64,000 bases of DNA from assembly GCA_027422505.1 (NCBI GenBank), contig JAPQWV010000298.1, positions 310,001 to 374,000 on the forward strand. The letters are read 5' to 3'. Origin of the DNA: Craterostigma plantagineum. Taxonomy: Eukaryota > Streptophyta > Magnoliopsida > Lamiales > Linderniaceae. Shown one piece after another: positions 24,736 through 35,799 of this stretch. The first letter of the stretch is position 1, and each line of letters opens with the position of its first letter. A model generated the notes under the pieces. That model ran no database searches and had not been told where the DNA came from. It saw only the letters and a program-made list of their open reading frames with translations. A program made the position numbers and the translations under genes.

Positions 24736-25262
24736 TTGTTTTTGCAGATCCACCATGTGTGGTACCTCGACTCCGGTTGCTCCACACAGATGACTGGAAA
24801 ACAAGAGCTGCTGAGCAACTACAAAGACCGACCAAATGGCAAAGTCAGATTCGGAAACAATGACTCAGCTCCCATTCTTGGATGTGGGGATATCATTTTG
24901 GAAAATCTGACGATAAAAGACGTATGTTACGTCGAAGGACTCCGCCATAACTTGTTCAACATAGGCCAATTCTGCGATAAAGGATTTCAAGTGGACTTTC
25001 ACACTGACCGGTGCAGAATTTTGGATAGTCAGGAAACAGAACTCCTCTACGGACTTCGGAAATCAAATCTTTACACGATCAACCTGATGTCCGTGCATCC
25101 CTCGATAGCTGTATGCCTCATCTCTCAGACTGTGATTCAGAGGAACATCTTATGGCATCAACGAATGTCTCGTCTGAATATGAAAGCTCTCCAACGCCTC
25201 TCTACGAAAAAGTTGGTTCACGGTCTTCCAACCATACTCACTAGGAAACGACAACCGTCAGC
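24736..25262 (+). pseudogene. Unit 1 protease and pre-integrase fragment
   Basis: The retropepsin active site is intact (WYLDSGCSTQMTG, Asp codon at 24769). The GAG-pre-integrase segment follows (GLRHNLFNIGQFCDKGF, ILWHQRMSRLNMKALQRL). At about 25255-25265 the sequence switches abruptly from pre-integrase to gag (LQRGEYTIWRSRF), fusing this unit to a second gag copy. Integrase core and RT are missing from this unit. Confidence 0.85.
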
Positions 25263-26360
25263 TAATCTTGCAACGCGGCGAATATACAATATGGAGAAGC
25301 CGCTTCCTAGACTTCATAGCTCTGAAAGATCAAGCCAAATATTTATTGCAGTCACTTGAAGAGGGACCTGCAAAGTTCTGGGTCAATGTAGTCGGTGATG
25401 ACACGGTTACTCCCTCCATTCCCGCTACTAGGCGACTTAAGAAACCTAGGGAATACACCATTGAGGAAAGGGCCCGTGCTAAGGCAGATCTGACAGCCAT
25501 GAACACACTCATGCAAGGCATCCCGACGACATCTATAGACAGATAGACAGCCTCCCAACGGCTAAGGGAATGTGGGATGAGCTGCATAGGATAATGCAAA
25601 GGACGGAAGTAGGCATCAAGGCCAAAAAGGCGAATATTCTCACTGCTTATGACTCCTTCAAAGCTAAGCCGGAGGAGAGCCTCTAGGATGCATACCAAAG
25701 ATACCTCACTCTTCTCAACGAGATGAGGAAGATAGAAATCTCAAAAACAAACATGGAAACAAATATCAGATTTCTATCCTCTCTGCCCTCGGACTGGAAA
25801 AAGATATCCACTCAAATTAGACAAAACAAAGATCTGGAGGAGTTGGATATCCATGTAGTATTTGATAATCTCGCCCAACACGAGGAAGATGTGTGCGAGA
25901 CTCAGAGAGAGCAGAAGGACAAGCAGGTTGACAACACCGTTGCTCTAGTCTCAGAGAAGCGTGGAACAAAGCCTCGTAAAGAGAAGATCGTTAGGCCTCC
26001 CTCATCATCCGAGTCAGAAGAAGATTTAGAAGCAGACACCGAGCCAAGTATGAAAGCGCTGGGAAAACAGTTGGCTTTAATCGGAAAGATGATGAGCAAG
26101 AAATACTTCAAGAAGAAGTCCTCATCCTCGGCCAACAGACTTCGGACCTCAAGCTCTAAGAACAAGGAACATGCACCAGAGAGCTCCGAAGTCAAGAACA
26201 CTAAAGAGCCCAACAAGTGCTTCAACTGTGGCAAGCCTGATCATTTTGCCAGAGAATGCACTCTTCCTAAGAAAAGAGATGCTAATTACTACTCCAAGAA
26301 GCTTCAACTCACGAAGCAGAAGGAAGCAGGTGTAGCCCTCATGGCAGAGCAGGACCACTC
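25263..26360 (+). pseudogene. Unit 2 gag
   Basis: This second gag copy is very close to unit 1. It starts at LQRGEYTIW, lacks the first residues, has a one-base deletion near 25525 and a TAG near 25686, then stays open from 25723 through an intact zinc knuckle region (CFNCGKPDHFAREC, with Gly to Asp next to the His). At about 26360, after LMAEQDH, it jumps into integrase, so the coiled-coil gag C-terminus, protease and integrase N-terminal two-thirds are deleted. Confidence 0.85.
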
Positions 26361-27530
26361 CGTTAGTTTTATCAGAAACTTATTAGTCAACAATTCTCAG
26401 CCGCAAAAACACCTCAACAAAATGGGGTCATTGAAAGGAAAAACAGAACCCTAGTGGAAGCTGCTCATACAATGCTGATCCATTCCGGCCTTCCACACTT
26501 TCTTTGGACTGAAGCAGTAAATACCGCCTATTTTGCCCAAAACAGGACGGTGGTTCACAAACGGTTCAACAAGACTCCGTACGAGATTGTAAATAAGAGA
26601 CTACCCAACATCTCATTCTTTAAAGTCTTCGGGTGCAAGTGCTTTGTGGCGAACGATAGAGAGCAACGTGCAAAGTTCGACCGTAAAGCATTCGAAGCAA
26701 CTTTCGTCGGGTATTCTTCAACATCAAAAGCGTAGTATACATCAAGTCCAACCACACGATTAAGGAAAGCTATAACGTCACTTTTCACGAGGTGAACGAA
26801 ATGGCTTCTGAACAAAACAGTTTAGGACCCGTGCTCAACCCTATGGCTTCTGAACAAAACAGTTCATGACCCGTGCTCAACCCAATGGCTTCTGAACAAA
26901 ACAGTTCAGGACCCGTGCTCAACCCGTTGGCTTCTGAAAACAACATCTCAGAACCCATATTCACTGGTGTGTTGGCACAAAACCAACAGGAGATGGCAAC
27001 AACTCAGCGATCACCGTCAGACGAAGCTCTAAGAGTTGTGATAGAATACTTGGATTCCCTCTTTGGGCCTCTACATCCGCCAGTCACTGTCAATCCTACA
27101 CACGACGTGGCTGATGCACCAAGTTCTTCAACTGTCCCTACCTCACCCGATTCAGATTTTCCACAGAACAATGAAGAACCTACCGTGGGTGTTGAGGAAG
27201 AATCATCAGAGTCACTCCCACTCAATACAGATTTGGAACTTCCTCACACGAATGAACAGTCGGAAGTCATTGGAATTCTAGGCCCACAAATGGTTGATGC
27301 ATCATCTTCAGCTTGCCGCATGAGCGCCGGTGGACTAGAGCTCACCCAGTTGATCAGATAGTTGGCGATCCTTCGAGTGGAGTAAGGACACGACATCAAC
27401 ACAGTCTTTCAGCTGCTTCTTAAGCAAAAACGAGCCTACTAAGGTAGCAGACGCACTACAAGACCTGGATTGGATAATTGCAATGTAAGAGGAAATCAAC
27501 CAATTCAAACGTCTTCAAGTGGGGAAATTA
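26361..27530 (+). pseudogene. Unit 2 integrase C-terminus and linker
   Basis: The end of the integrase core and its C-terminal domain are recognisable (NRTLVEAAHTMLIHSGLPHF, VNTAYFAQN, KTPYEIVNKR, FGCKCFVANDREQRAKFD). The catalytic Glu region reads GVIERKNRTL in a shifted frame. The variable linker before RT contains a 42-bp minisatellite (26801-26968). The frame is broken at 26735 and again at 27361. Confidence 0.82.
26801..26968 (+). repeat. 42-bp (14-residue) minisatellite in pol linker
   Basis: Units start at 26801, 26843, 26885 and, diverged, 26927. Each encodes a version of MASEQNSSGPVLNP. Unit 3 of element B has more degenerate versions at 35117-35230 (MASGHFSPGPVRNP and relatives), so the linker expands by in-frame tandem duplication. 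Confidence 0.85.
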
Positions 27531-28690
27531 GTTCCACGTCCGCTTGGGAAAACTATCATCGGGACGAAATGGGTATTTAAGAACAAAAAGAATGAAGATG
27601 GTGAAGTGATCCGGAACAAGGCACGATTAGTTGCAAAGGGATACAACCAAGAGGAAGGCATCGACTACGATGAAACATATGCCCCTGTTTCCCGGATTGA
27701 AGCCATTCGTCTCTTATTGGCTTACGCGGCTCATAAAGACTTCAAGGTATATCAAATGGACGTTAAAATCGCCTTTCTCAATGGCGTACTCAAAGAAGAA
27801 GTCTACGTCGCTCAGCCAGACGGCTTCGTTGATCAAGAACATCCCGATCACGTCTATCGGTTGGATAAAGCTCTATACGGACTAAAATAAGCCCCACGTG
27901 CTTGGCATGATGTCTTGAGTGAGTTCCTCGTAATGTCTAGATTTATTCGAGGAACAATCGGTACGACCCTCTTCATCAAATGGCAAGACAAGGATCTGAT
28001 GGTCGTCCAAGTTTACGTCGACGACATCAATTTCAGTTCAACAAATCCACGGTTGTGCAAGAAGTTTGGAAATCTCATGAAGAGTAAATTTGAAATGAGC
28101 CACATGGGAGAGATGCAATTCTTCCTAGGACTTCAAGTCAGGCAGCTCGATGATTGGAGATTTATCAGTCAACCAAAATACATTAAGGACATCCTGAAAA
28201 AGTTCCATCAAGATCAGAGCAAACCTCTCAGCACTCCCATGTCAACAAGCTGCAAGTTGGATGCCTATCCCATAGGAAAATCGGTCGACATCACACTCTA
28301 TCGCAGCATGATTGGATCTCTTCTCTACCTCACTTCTAGTCGGCCGGATATCATGTTTGCCACTTGTCTTTGTGCCCGTTTTCAAGCCGATCCCAAAGAA
28401 TCCCACATGCTCGCGGTGAAGCGTATTCTTCGCTACCTTAAGGGAACAACTACCTTAGGACTATGGTATCCTAAAGGTACGAACTTCAAACTTATCGGCT
28501 ATACTGATGCTGATTATGCATGTTGCCGAAAGGACAGGAAAAGAACCTCCAGCGGTGCTCAATTTCTAGGCGAAAAGCTAGTCTGCTGGTCATCCAAAAA
28601 AGCAAAATTGCGTCTCAACTTCGACGACTGAAGCTGAATACGTCGCAGCCGCAAGCTGTTGCTCCCAGATGCTATGGATGCGGACTCAGC
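27519..28690 (+). pseudogene. Unit 2 reverse transcriptase and RNase H
   Basis: The copia RT is nearly intact: [33 protein letters not shown] (first catalytic Asp), YVDDINFSSTN (YVDD box), MGEMQFFLGLQV and LTSSRPDIMFATCLCA. RNase H continues through IGYTDADYACCRKDRKRTSS. A TAA at 27888 replaces a Gln codon (CAA in the inverted arm). The sequence leaves pol soon after the RNase H segment ending ...DYGYNLNNI and enters leader-like DNA at about 28715. It forms the left arm of the palindrome. Confidence 0.9.
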
Positions 28691-29149
28691 TTCGGGATTA
28701 TGGGTACAATTTAAATAATATACACATTCATTTTGACTTGTCGAGAAACTTACTAACGTACTGTTGCTTTACGATCGAAATAAATTCATCTGGAAATTTT
28801 TCTCGACCGAACGAGTTTGGGCAATTTATTTTGCTCGAAAAATATTTCGCTGACAGAATTTCTCGCACGAGAACAGTACACATTATATTCTATTTCGACG
28901 AAATTATTTTCGATCAAACTTTAAAGATTGAATCGAAAATAATTTCGTCGAAATAGAATATAATGTGTACTGTTCTCGTGCGAGAAATTCTGTCAGCGAA
29001 ATATTTTTCGAGCAAAATAAATTGCCCAAACTCGTTCGGTCGAGAAAAATTTCCAGATGAATTTATTTCGATCGTAAAGCAACTGTACGTTAGTCAGTTT
29101 CTCGACAAGTCAAAATGAATGTGTATATTATTTAAATTGTACCCATAAT

Positions 29150-30326
29150 CCCGAAGCTGAGTCCGCATCCATAGCATCTGGGAGCAACAGCTTGCGGCTG
29201 CGACGTATTCAGCTTCAGTCGTCGAAGTTGAGACGCAATTTTGCTTTTTTGGATGACCAGCAGACTAGCTTTTCGCCTAGAAATTGAGCACCGCTGGAGG
29301 TTCTTTTCCTGTCCTTTCGGCAACATGCATAATCAGCATCAGTATAGCCGATAAGTTTGAAGTTCGTACCTTTAGGATACCATAGTCCTAAGGTAGTTGT
29401 TCCCTTAAGGTAGCGAAGAATACGCTTCACCGCGAGCATGTGGGATTCTTTGGGATCGGCTTGAAAACGGGCACAAAGACAAGTGGCAAACATGATATCC
29501 GGCCGACTAGAAGTGAGGTAGAGAAGAGATCCAATCATGCTGCGATAGAGTGTGATGTCGACCGATTTTCCTATGGGATAGGCATCCAACTTGCAGCTTG
29601 TTGACATGGGAGTGCTGAGAGGTTTGCTCTGATCTTGATGGAACTTTTTCAGGATGTCCTTAATGTATTTTGGTTGACTGATAAATCTCCAATCATCGAG
29701 CTGCCTGACTTGAAGTCCTAGGAAGAATTGCATCTCTCCCATGTGGCTCATTTCAAATTTACTCTTCATGAGATTTCCAAACTTCTTGCACAACCGTGGA
29801 TTTGTTGAACTGAAATTGATGTCGTCGACGTAAACTTGGACGACCATCAGATCCTTGTCTTGCCATTTGATGAAAGGGTCGTACCGATTGTTCCTCGAAT
29901 AAATCTAGACATTACGAGGAACTCACTCAAGACATCATACCAAGCACGTGGGGCTTGTTTTAGTCCGTATAGAGCTTTATCCAACCGATAGACGTGATCG
30001 GGATGTTCTTGATCAACGAAGCCGTCTGGCTGAGCGACGTAGACTTCTTCTTTGAGTACGCCATTGAGAAAGGCGGTTTTAACGTCCATTTGATATACCT
30101 TGAAGTCTTTATGAGCCGCGTAAGCCAATAAGAGACGAATGGCTTCAATCCGGGAAACAGGGGCATATGTTTCATCGTAGTCGATGCCTTCCTGTTGGTT
30201 GTATCCCTTTGCAACTAATCGTGCCTTGTTCCGGATCACTTCACCATCTTCATTCTTTTTGTTCTTAAATACCCATTTCGTCCCGATGATAGTTTTCCCA
30301 AGCGGACGTGGAACTAATTTCCCCAC
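29150..30326 (-). pseudogene. Inverted copy of unit 2 RT/RNase H (right palindrome arm)
   Basis: On the minus strand, 30326-29847 encodes RT from [19 protein letters not shown] through [14 protein letters not shown] with no stop, including the first catalytic Asp in [12 protein letters not shown]. After a one-base deletion near 29877, a second frame (29847-29215) carries YVDDINFSSTN and RNase H. Apart from that frameshift this is the best preserved RT in the window. It lacks its own LTR, gag and integrase. Confidence 0.9.
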
Positions 30327-30640
30327 TTGAAGACGTTTGAATTGGTTGATTTCCTCTTACATTGCAATTATCCAATCCAGGTCTTGTAGTGCGTCTGCTA
30401 CCTTAGTAGGCTCGTTTTTGCTTAAGAAGCAGCTGAAAAGACTGTGTTGATGTCGTGTCCTTACTCCACTCGAAGGATCGCCAACTATCTGATCAACTGG
30501 GTGAGCTCTAGTCCACCGGCGCTCATGCGGCAAAGCTGAAGATGATGCATCAACCATTTGTGGGCCTAGAATTCCAATGACTTCCGACTGTTCATTCGTG
30601 TGAGGAAGTTCCAAATCTGTATTGAGTGGGAGTGACTCTG

Positions 30641-30830
30641 ATTGAATCGAAAATAATTCAAACTTTAAAGAATCGATCAAACTTTAAAGATTGAATCGAA
30701 AATAATTCTTTTACTATTTTTCGAATCAAACGCTACTAACGAACTTTGTCACTTGTGAAGCACATTAAATCATCTTCAAACGTTCAAAACACTTAACGAA
30801 GATCCTTCAACAACTCAACTACAACACAAA
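30641..30830 (+). other. Unit 3 residual leader
   Basis: This stretch matches the last part of the unit 1 leader (21560-21715), including AACGAAGATCCTTC before gag. It begins with two overlapping copies of the spacer repeat (TCAAACTTTAAAGATTGAA type). LTR and PBS are absent. Confidence 0.7.
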
Positions 30831-33800
30831 ATGGATGCATACTCGCTCGAAAATGACAATCGTCCGCCGATTTTGCAACGAGGCGAATATACCGTTTGGA
30901 GAAGCCGCTTCCTCAATTTCATCGCTTTAAAAGATCAAGCACAAAATTTGCTGAAATCACTAGAAGAGGGACCCGCACAGTTTTGGGTGAATGTCCCCGG
31001 TGATGAATCGGTAACTCCTCAAATTCCCGCATCTAGGCGACTGAAGGAGCCTAGGGAGTACTCAATCGAGGAAAGGGCTCGAGCTAAGGCTGATCTAGTC
31101 GCCATGAATACCCTCATGTAGGGCATCCCCAACGACATATATAGACAGATTGATAGCCTTTCATCGGCTAAAGGAATGTGGGATGAGCTGCATAGGATGA
31201 TGCAGAGGACGGAAGTTGACATAAAGGCCAAAAAGGCGAACATTCTCACTGCTTACGACTCCTTCAAAGAAAGCCGGAGGAGAGTCTATATGAGATCTAC
31301 CAAAGATACCTCACTCTCCTCAACGAGATGGGGAAGATAGAAATCACGAAGACCAACATGGAGACAAACATCAGATTTCTCTCTTCTCTGCCAGCGGAAT
31401 GGAAGAAAATATCCACTCAAATTCGACAGAATAAAGATCTAGAGGAGTTGGATATCCGTGCCGTGTTTGACAATCTCGCACAACATGAGGATGATATAAG
31501 CGAGATTCAAAATAGCAGAAGGACAAACAGATCGAAGACACTGTTGCTTTAGTCTCGGAGAAGAGGAGCTCAAAATTAAGAAAAGAAAAGATCATTAGGC
31601 TTCCTTCTCCTTCAGAGTCGGAAGGAGAATCAGACTCCGACGTTGAGCCAAACATGAAAGCTCCAGGAAAGCAGTTGGCTCTAATAGGAAATATGATGAG
31701 TAGGAAGTACTTCAAGAAGAAGTCTTCAACCTCAGCCAACAGACTTCGGACTACAAGCTCTAAAAACAAAGAACGTGGACCAGAGAGCTCCGAAGTCAAG
31801 AGCCCAAAAGAGGCTAGGAATGCTTCAACTATGGCAAGCCAGGTCACTTTGCCAGAGAGTGCACTCTTCCAAAGAAGAGAGATGCCAACTACTACTCCAG
31901 GAAGCTCCAATTGACTAAATAGAAGGAAGCTGGAGTAGCTCTCATGGCCGAACAAGACCAATGGCTCGAGGACACGTCGAGTTCTGAAGAAGAGAATTTA
32001 TCCCTCATGGCCCGTCTCGACAATGAATCGGACGCTGAAACTGCCAATCATACGGACGACGAAAACGAATCCACCTCTTCACAAGAGGTAGACCAACATT
32101 CCACATTATTGACCATGTTAGATTCATATCAAAAACAATATGCTAACATGAAACGTGAGCAGAAAAGTATTAAGGAAGTAGAGGATAAACTTTCTAGGTC
32201 TCAGGAGAGGATAAATAGTCTCGAATCAGAACTTAGGAGCTCTAGTGCTAAAGTAGAAGAACTTACGAAGGGCCTACATTCTATAGAGACTAGTCAACCT
32301 CAATTAGGACACCATTGCGAAAAGATTAAAGAATTAGAAGATAGGCTAGCAAATAACTACAATTGCTTGGTTAGAAATCTCAACGAGAAAGCTACCTTGA
32401 ATTGTAGGATAACCGAAGCTACCACTAAGATCACTAACTTAGAAGCACAATTAGAAATATCAAATGCTAAGGTTAGTGAGCTTAGTACAGAACTAGATAC
32501 CTATCAAGCCGCCAAACAGACGGTAGAAAATAATTATGCTCTCCTAGGTGAGGAACGCAAGAAACTATATGCTAAAATTAAGAAATTAGATGATATGGTT
32601 ACGCGTAGGGGACAATCCGAACAGACGATATTTTTGAACAAGCCCAAGGATATAGAGTTCTATAACCCTACAGAAGGCATAGGTTTCACTAACCCACGAG
32701 TTCTACGGAAAAAGGAAATATATGATATTAAGCAAATGGGTTTAGGAGTAACCTCTTAGAGAATTTACTGAATCGACGTACCGAAACAATTTTGATTCGT
32801 CTATGAGAAAAGCCTCACATGGGCCTGAAATCCCCTTTGACTACACGGAACTAAATGAAAGAGACACAAATATGAAGCCTTCTTTAACACCTGTCTGTGA
32901 TTTAGTTCAAGTTCTACCTCCTGAACCTCAAGCACACTACGGGGAAGTCAAAGACGTTTCATTATCAAAATTCTATCTACATAACTCCTATAATAAAACA
33001 GGTAGAAGAATCTCAAGCTAAATTAGACAAAGAAAGAGAAAATTTGAAGCTGAAAAGCATAAGTTCTTAAAAGAGATGAAAAATCTCAAAGCTTCCTCAT
33101 CCTCCCAAACTACCTCTCACGCTATCCTGCAAAGTGTGAAAATCGAAAATCATATTCGAAAGATCAAAAGTGTATTAATAATTCTGTTAGGAGTGCTAAG
33201 ACTAAATCTACTTTACCTACGTCTATAGGGAGCGTAGGGCAAGCACTAGAATCGAAGGCGATAGTGTCTAGTCTTAAGAAGGAGCAAGTAGATTTGAGTA
33301 TGATTAAGAATGTTACACTCGTAGAAATAAAAGAGCCATTTCTTCGCTTAGAGTAATTGCTTCTACGTGTACTCTTCATCCCATCACCTTTAGAAGTACC
33401 AACTACGAAATAGGCTCTACATCTAAGGCTAAAATTAGTCATTCAGAAACAAATGCCACTAGGAAGCCTCGTAGGAAACAAGATCCAGCCATAAAGAAAG
33501 CTTATGGTGCCATACATGCTTGTACTCACCTAAGGTATCCCGTAAAGATTGAGTCCCCCAAGCACCTTAGGAGATTATCGAAAGAAAAGATCTTTTCCTC
33601 AGTCAATCCTACCAAAGCATTTGTACGTGCTGAAATTAATCTTCCCTGCGGGGTTCAACACACATGGGTTCCTAAATCTCCGCCTAGGAAGACAAAAGCC
33701 GAAACAGCCAAGTCTCCTAAAGAGGCAACACCCGAATCCACTTCTCCAAAAGTGAATGGGTTATTAAAACTCCCTCAAGTAATAATTTAGGAATCATTTC

Positions 33801-33870
33801 AGAACCTAAAACTAAATCTGCTAATTTGCGAGGACCCATGATAAAGTGGGTACCTAAAGTTCTCTAACTT
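30831..33870 (+). pseudogene. Unit 3 gag with coiled-coil C-terminus
   Basis: This is the only gag copy with its ancestral start (MDAYSLENDNRPPILQRGEY). Capsid motifs match units 1 and 2. It carries a TAG at 31119, frameshifts near 31270 and 31500, and a degenerate zinc knuckle whose second Cys is Tyr (CFNYGKPGHFAREC, with a frameshift just before). The coiled-coil part is open for 271 codons (31944-32759), then broken. It ends with KWVPKVL-TAA at about 33867, followed by TTGTTTTTGCA. Confidence 0.87.
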
Positions 33871-33879
33871 GTTTTTGCA

Positions 33880-35560
33880 AGATCCATCATGTGTGGTACC
33901 TCCACTCTGGTTGCTCCACACACATGACTGGAAAACAAGAGCTGCTGAGCAACTACAAAGACCGACCAAACGGCAAAGTCTAATTCAGAAACAATGACTC
34001 AGCTCCCATTCTTGGATGTGGGGACATCATTCTGGAAAATCTGACGATAAAAGATGTCTCTTACGTCGAAGGACTACGCCATAACTTGTTCAGCATAGGC
34101 CAATTCTGTAATAAAGGATTTCAAGTGGTGTTTCACGCTGACCGGTGCATAATTTTGGACATTCAGGACACAAAAATCCTCTATGGACTTCGGAAATCCA
34201 ACCTTTACACAATCAACCTGACGTCCGTGCAGCCCTCGACAGCTGTATGCCTCATTTCTCAGATTTATTTACAGAGGAACAGCTTATGGCATCAACGACT
34301 ATCTCATCTGAATATGAAAGCTCTCCAACGCCTTTCTACGAAAAAGTTGTTTCACGGTCTTCCAACTGTACTACTACAAAAGGAGCATCAATGTTCGGCA
34401 TGTCAATTAGGAAAAATGAAGCGAGCGTCTCATCATGTCAAGATAATTGCGTCTACTTATCGACCATGGGAACTAATCCACATGGATCTCTGTGAGCCAA
34501 TGCAAACACAGAGTATCAATGGACGCAAGTACGTGCTAGTGATCGTCGATGATTTCTCTCGCTACACTTGGACAATGTTCCTCCGAACCAAAGATGAGAC
34601 AGGGGACTTGATTATCAACTTTGACTACTCAAAATTTGCTGCAACAGACTATTCGATTCATTCGAACAGACAACGACAATGAGTTCAAAAATAAACATCT
34701 CAGTGTGTTTTATCACAAGCTTGGAATTAGTCAACAATTCTCAGCCGCAAAAATGCCTCAACAAAATGGGGTCGTTGAAAAGAAAAATAGAACCCTAGTG
34801 GAAGCCGCTCGTACAATGCCTGAAGCAGTTAATACCGCCTGTTTTACCCAAAACAGGACGGTGGTTCACAAACGGTTCAACAAGACTCCGTACGAGATTG
34901 TGAATAACAGAGCGCCCAATATCTCATTCCTTAAAGTCTTCGGGTGCAAGTGCTTTGTGACGAACGACAGAGAGCAACGTGCAAAGTTCGACCCTAAAGC
35001 ATTCGAAGCAACTTTTGTCGTGTATTCTTCAACCTCGAAAGCGTACCGAGTATACATCAAGTCTAACCACACAATCAAAGAAAGCTACAATGTCACTTTC
35101 CACGAAGTGGCGGATATGGCTTCTGGTCACTTCAGTCCAGGACCCGTGCGCAACCCGATGGCTCCTGCACACCTCAGTTCAGTACCCGTACCGAACCAGA
35201 TAACTTCTGAATATAACAGTTTAGATCCTGTTTTCACTAGTGTGTTGGCACAAAACCAACAGAAGATGGTAACAACCCCGAATTTAACGTCAGAAGAAGC
35301 AATGAGACTTGCATTAGACGATTTGCACTCTCTCTTCGAGCCAGTATATCGGTCACACACTGCTCCACCTATAGTGGATTCTCCACCCGACGTGACCGAC
35401 GTACCAAGTGCTTCACACGTTCCTAACTCATCCGATTCAGAATTGCCGAAGAACCTACATTGGTTTTTGAGGAAGATTCATCAGAGACGATCGTTCCAAG
35501 TGCACAATTGGAACTTCTTCAAGACAGTGATCAATCGGAGACTATAGGAAATCTAGACCT
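33880..35560 (+). pseudogene. Unit 3 protease and integrase
   Basis: In the protease the catalytic Asp codon is changed to His (WYLHSGCSTHMTG), which should abolish cleavage. Integrase shows the zinc-binding region (LWHQRLSHLN ... CSACQLGK) and core residues in context: HMDLCEP, RTDNDNEF and GVVEKKNRTLVEAA. A frameshift near 34640 splits the core, and an in-frame deletion removes the segment between RTMP and EAVNTACF that unit 2 keeps. The linker holds degenerate 14-residue repeats. Integrase would insert element cDNA into the host genome; this copy is inactive. Confidence 0.88.
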
Positions 35561-35799
35561 ACAGATGGTTGATGCATCGACTTCAGCCTTGCCTCATCAG
35601 CGCAAGTGGACTAGAGGTCACCCGGTTGATCAGATAATTGGCGATCCTTCGGATGGAGTGAGGACACGTCGTCAACATAGTCACTCCAGCTGCTTCTTAA
35701 GTAGAAATGAGCCTACCAAGGTAGCAGACGCACTTCAAGATCCGGATTGGGTAATAGCGATACATGATGAAATTCATCAATTCGAACGTCTTCAAGTGT

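Larger units (their letters stand above)
27207..30640. repeat. Near-perfect 1.7-kb-arm palindrome over RT/RNase H
   Basis: 27207-28914 and 28932-30640 are inverted copies with a 17-nt spacer. I found only scattered differences: the TAA/CAA codon, a few substitutions, a one-base indel in the ACGACCC(T)CTTCATC region and small changes in the leader part. The arms carry the pol linker, RT, RNase H and part of the leader. A 32-bp sequence spanning the spacer (28912-28943) recurs directly at 30676-30707 beyond the right arm, so the inverted segment lies between direct repeats. Confidence 0.9.
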
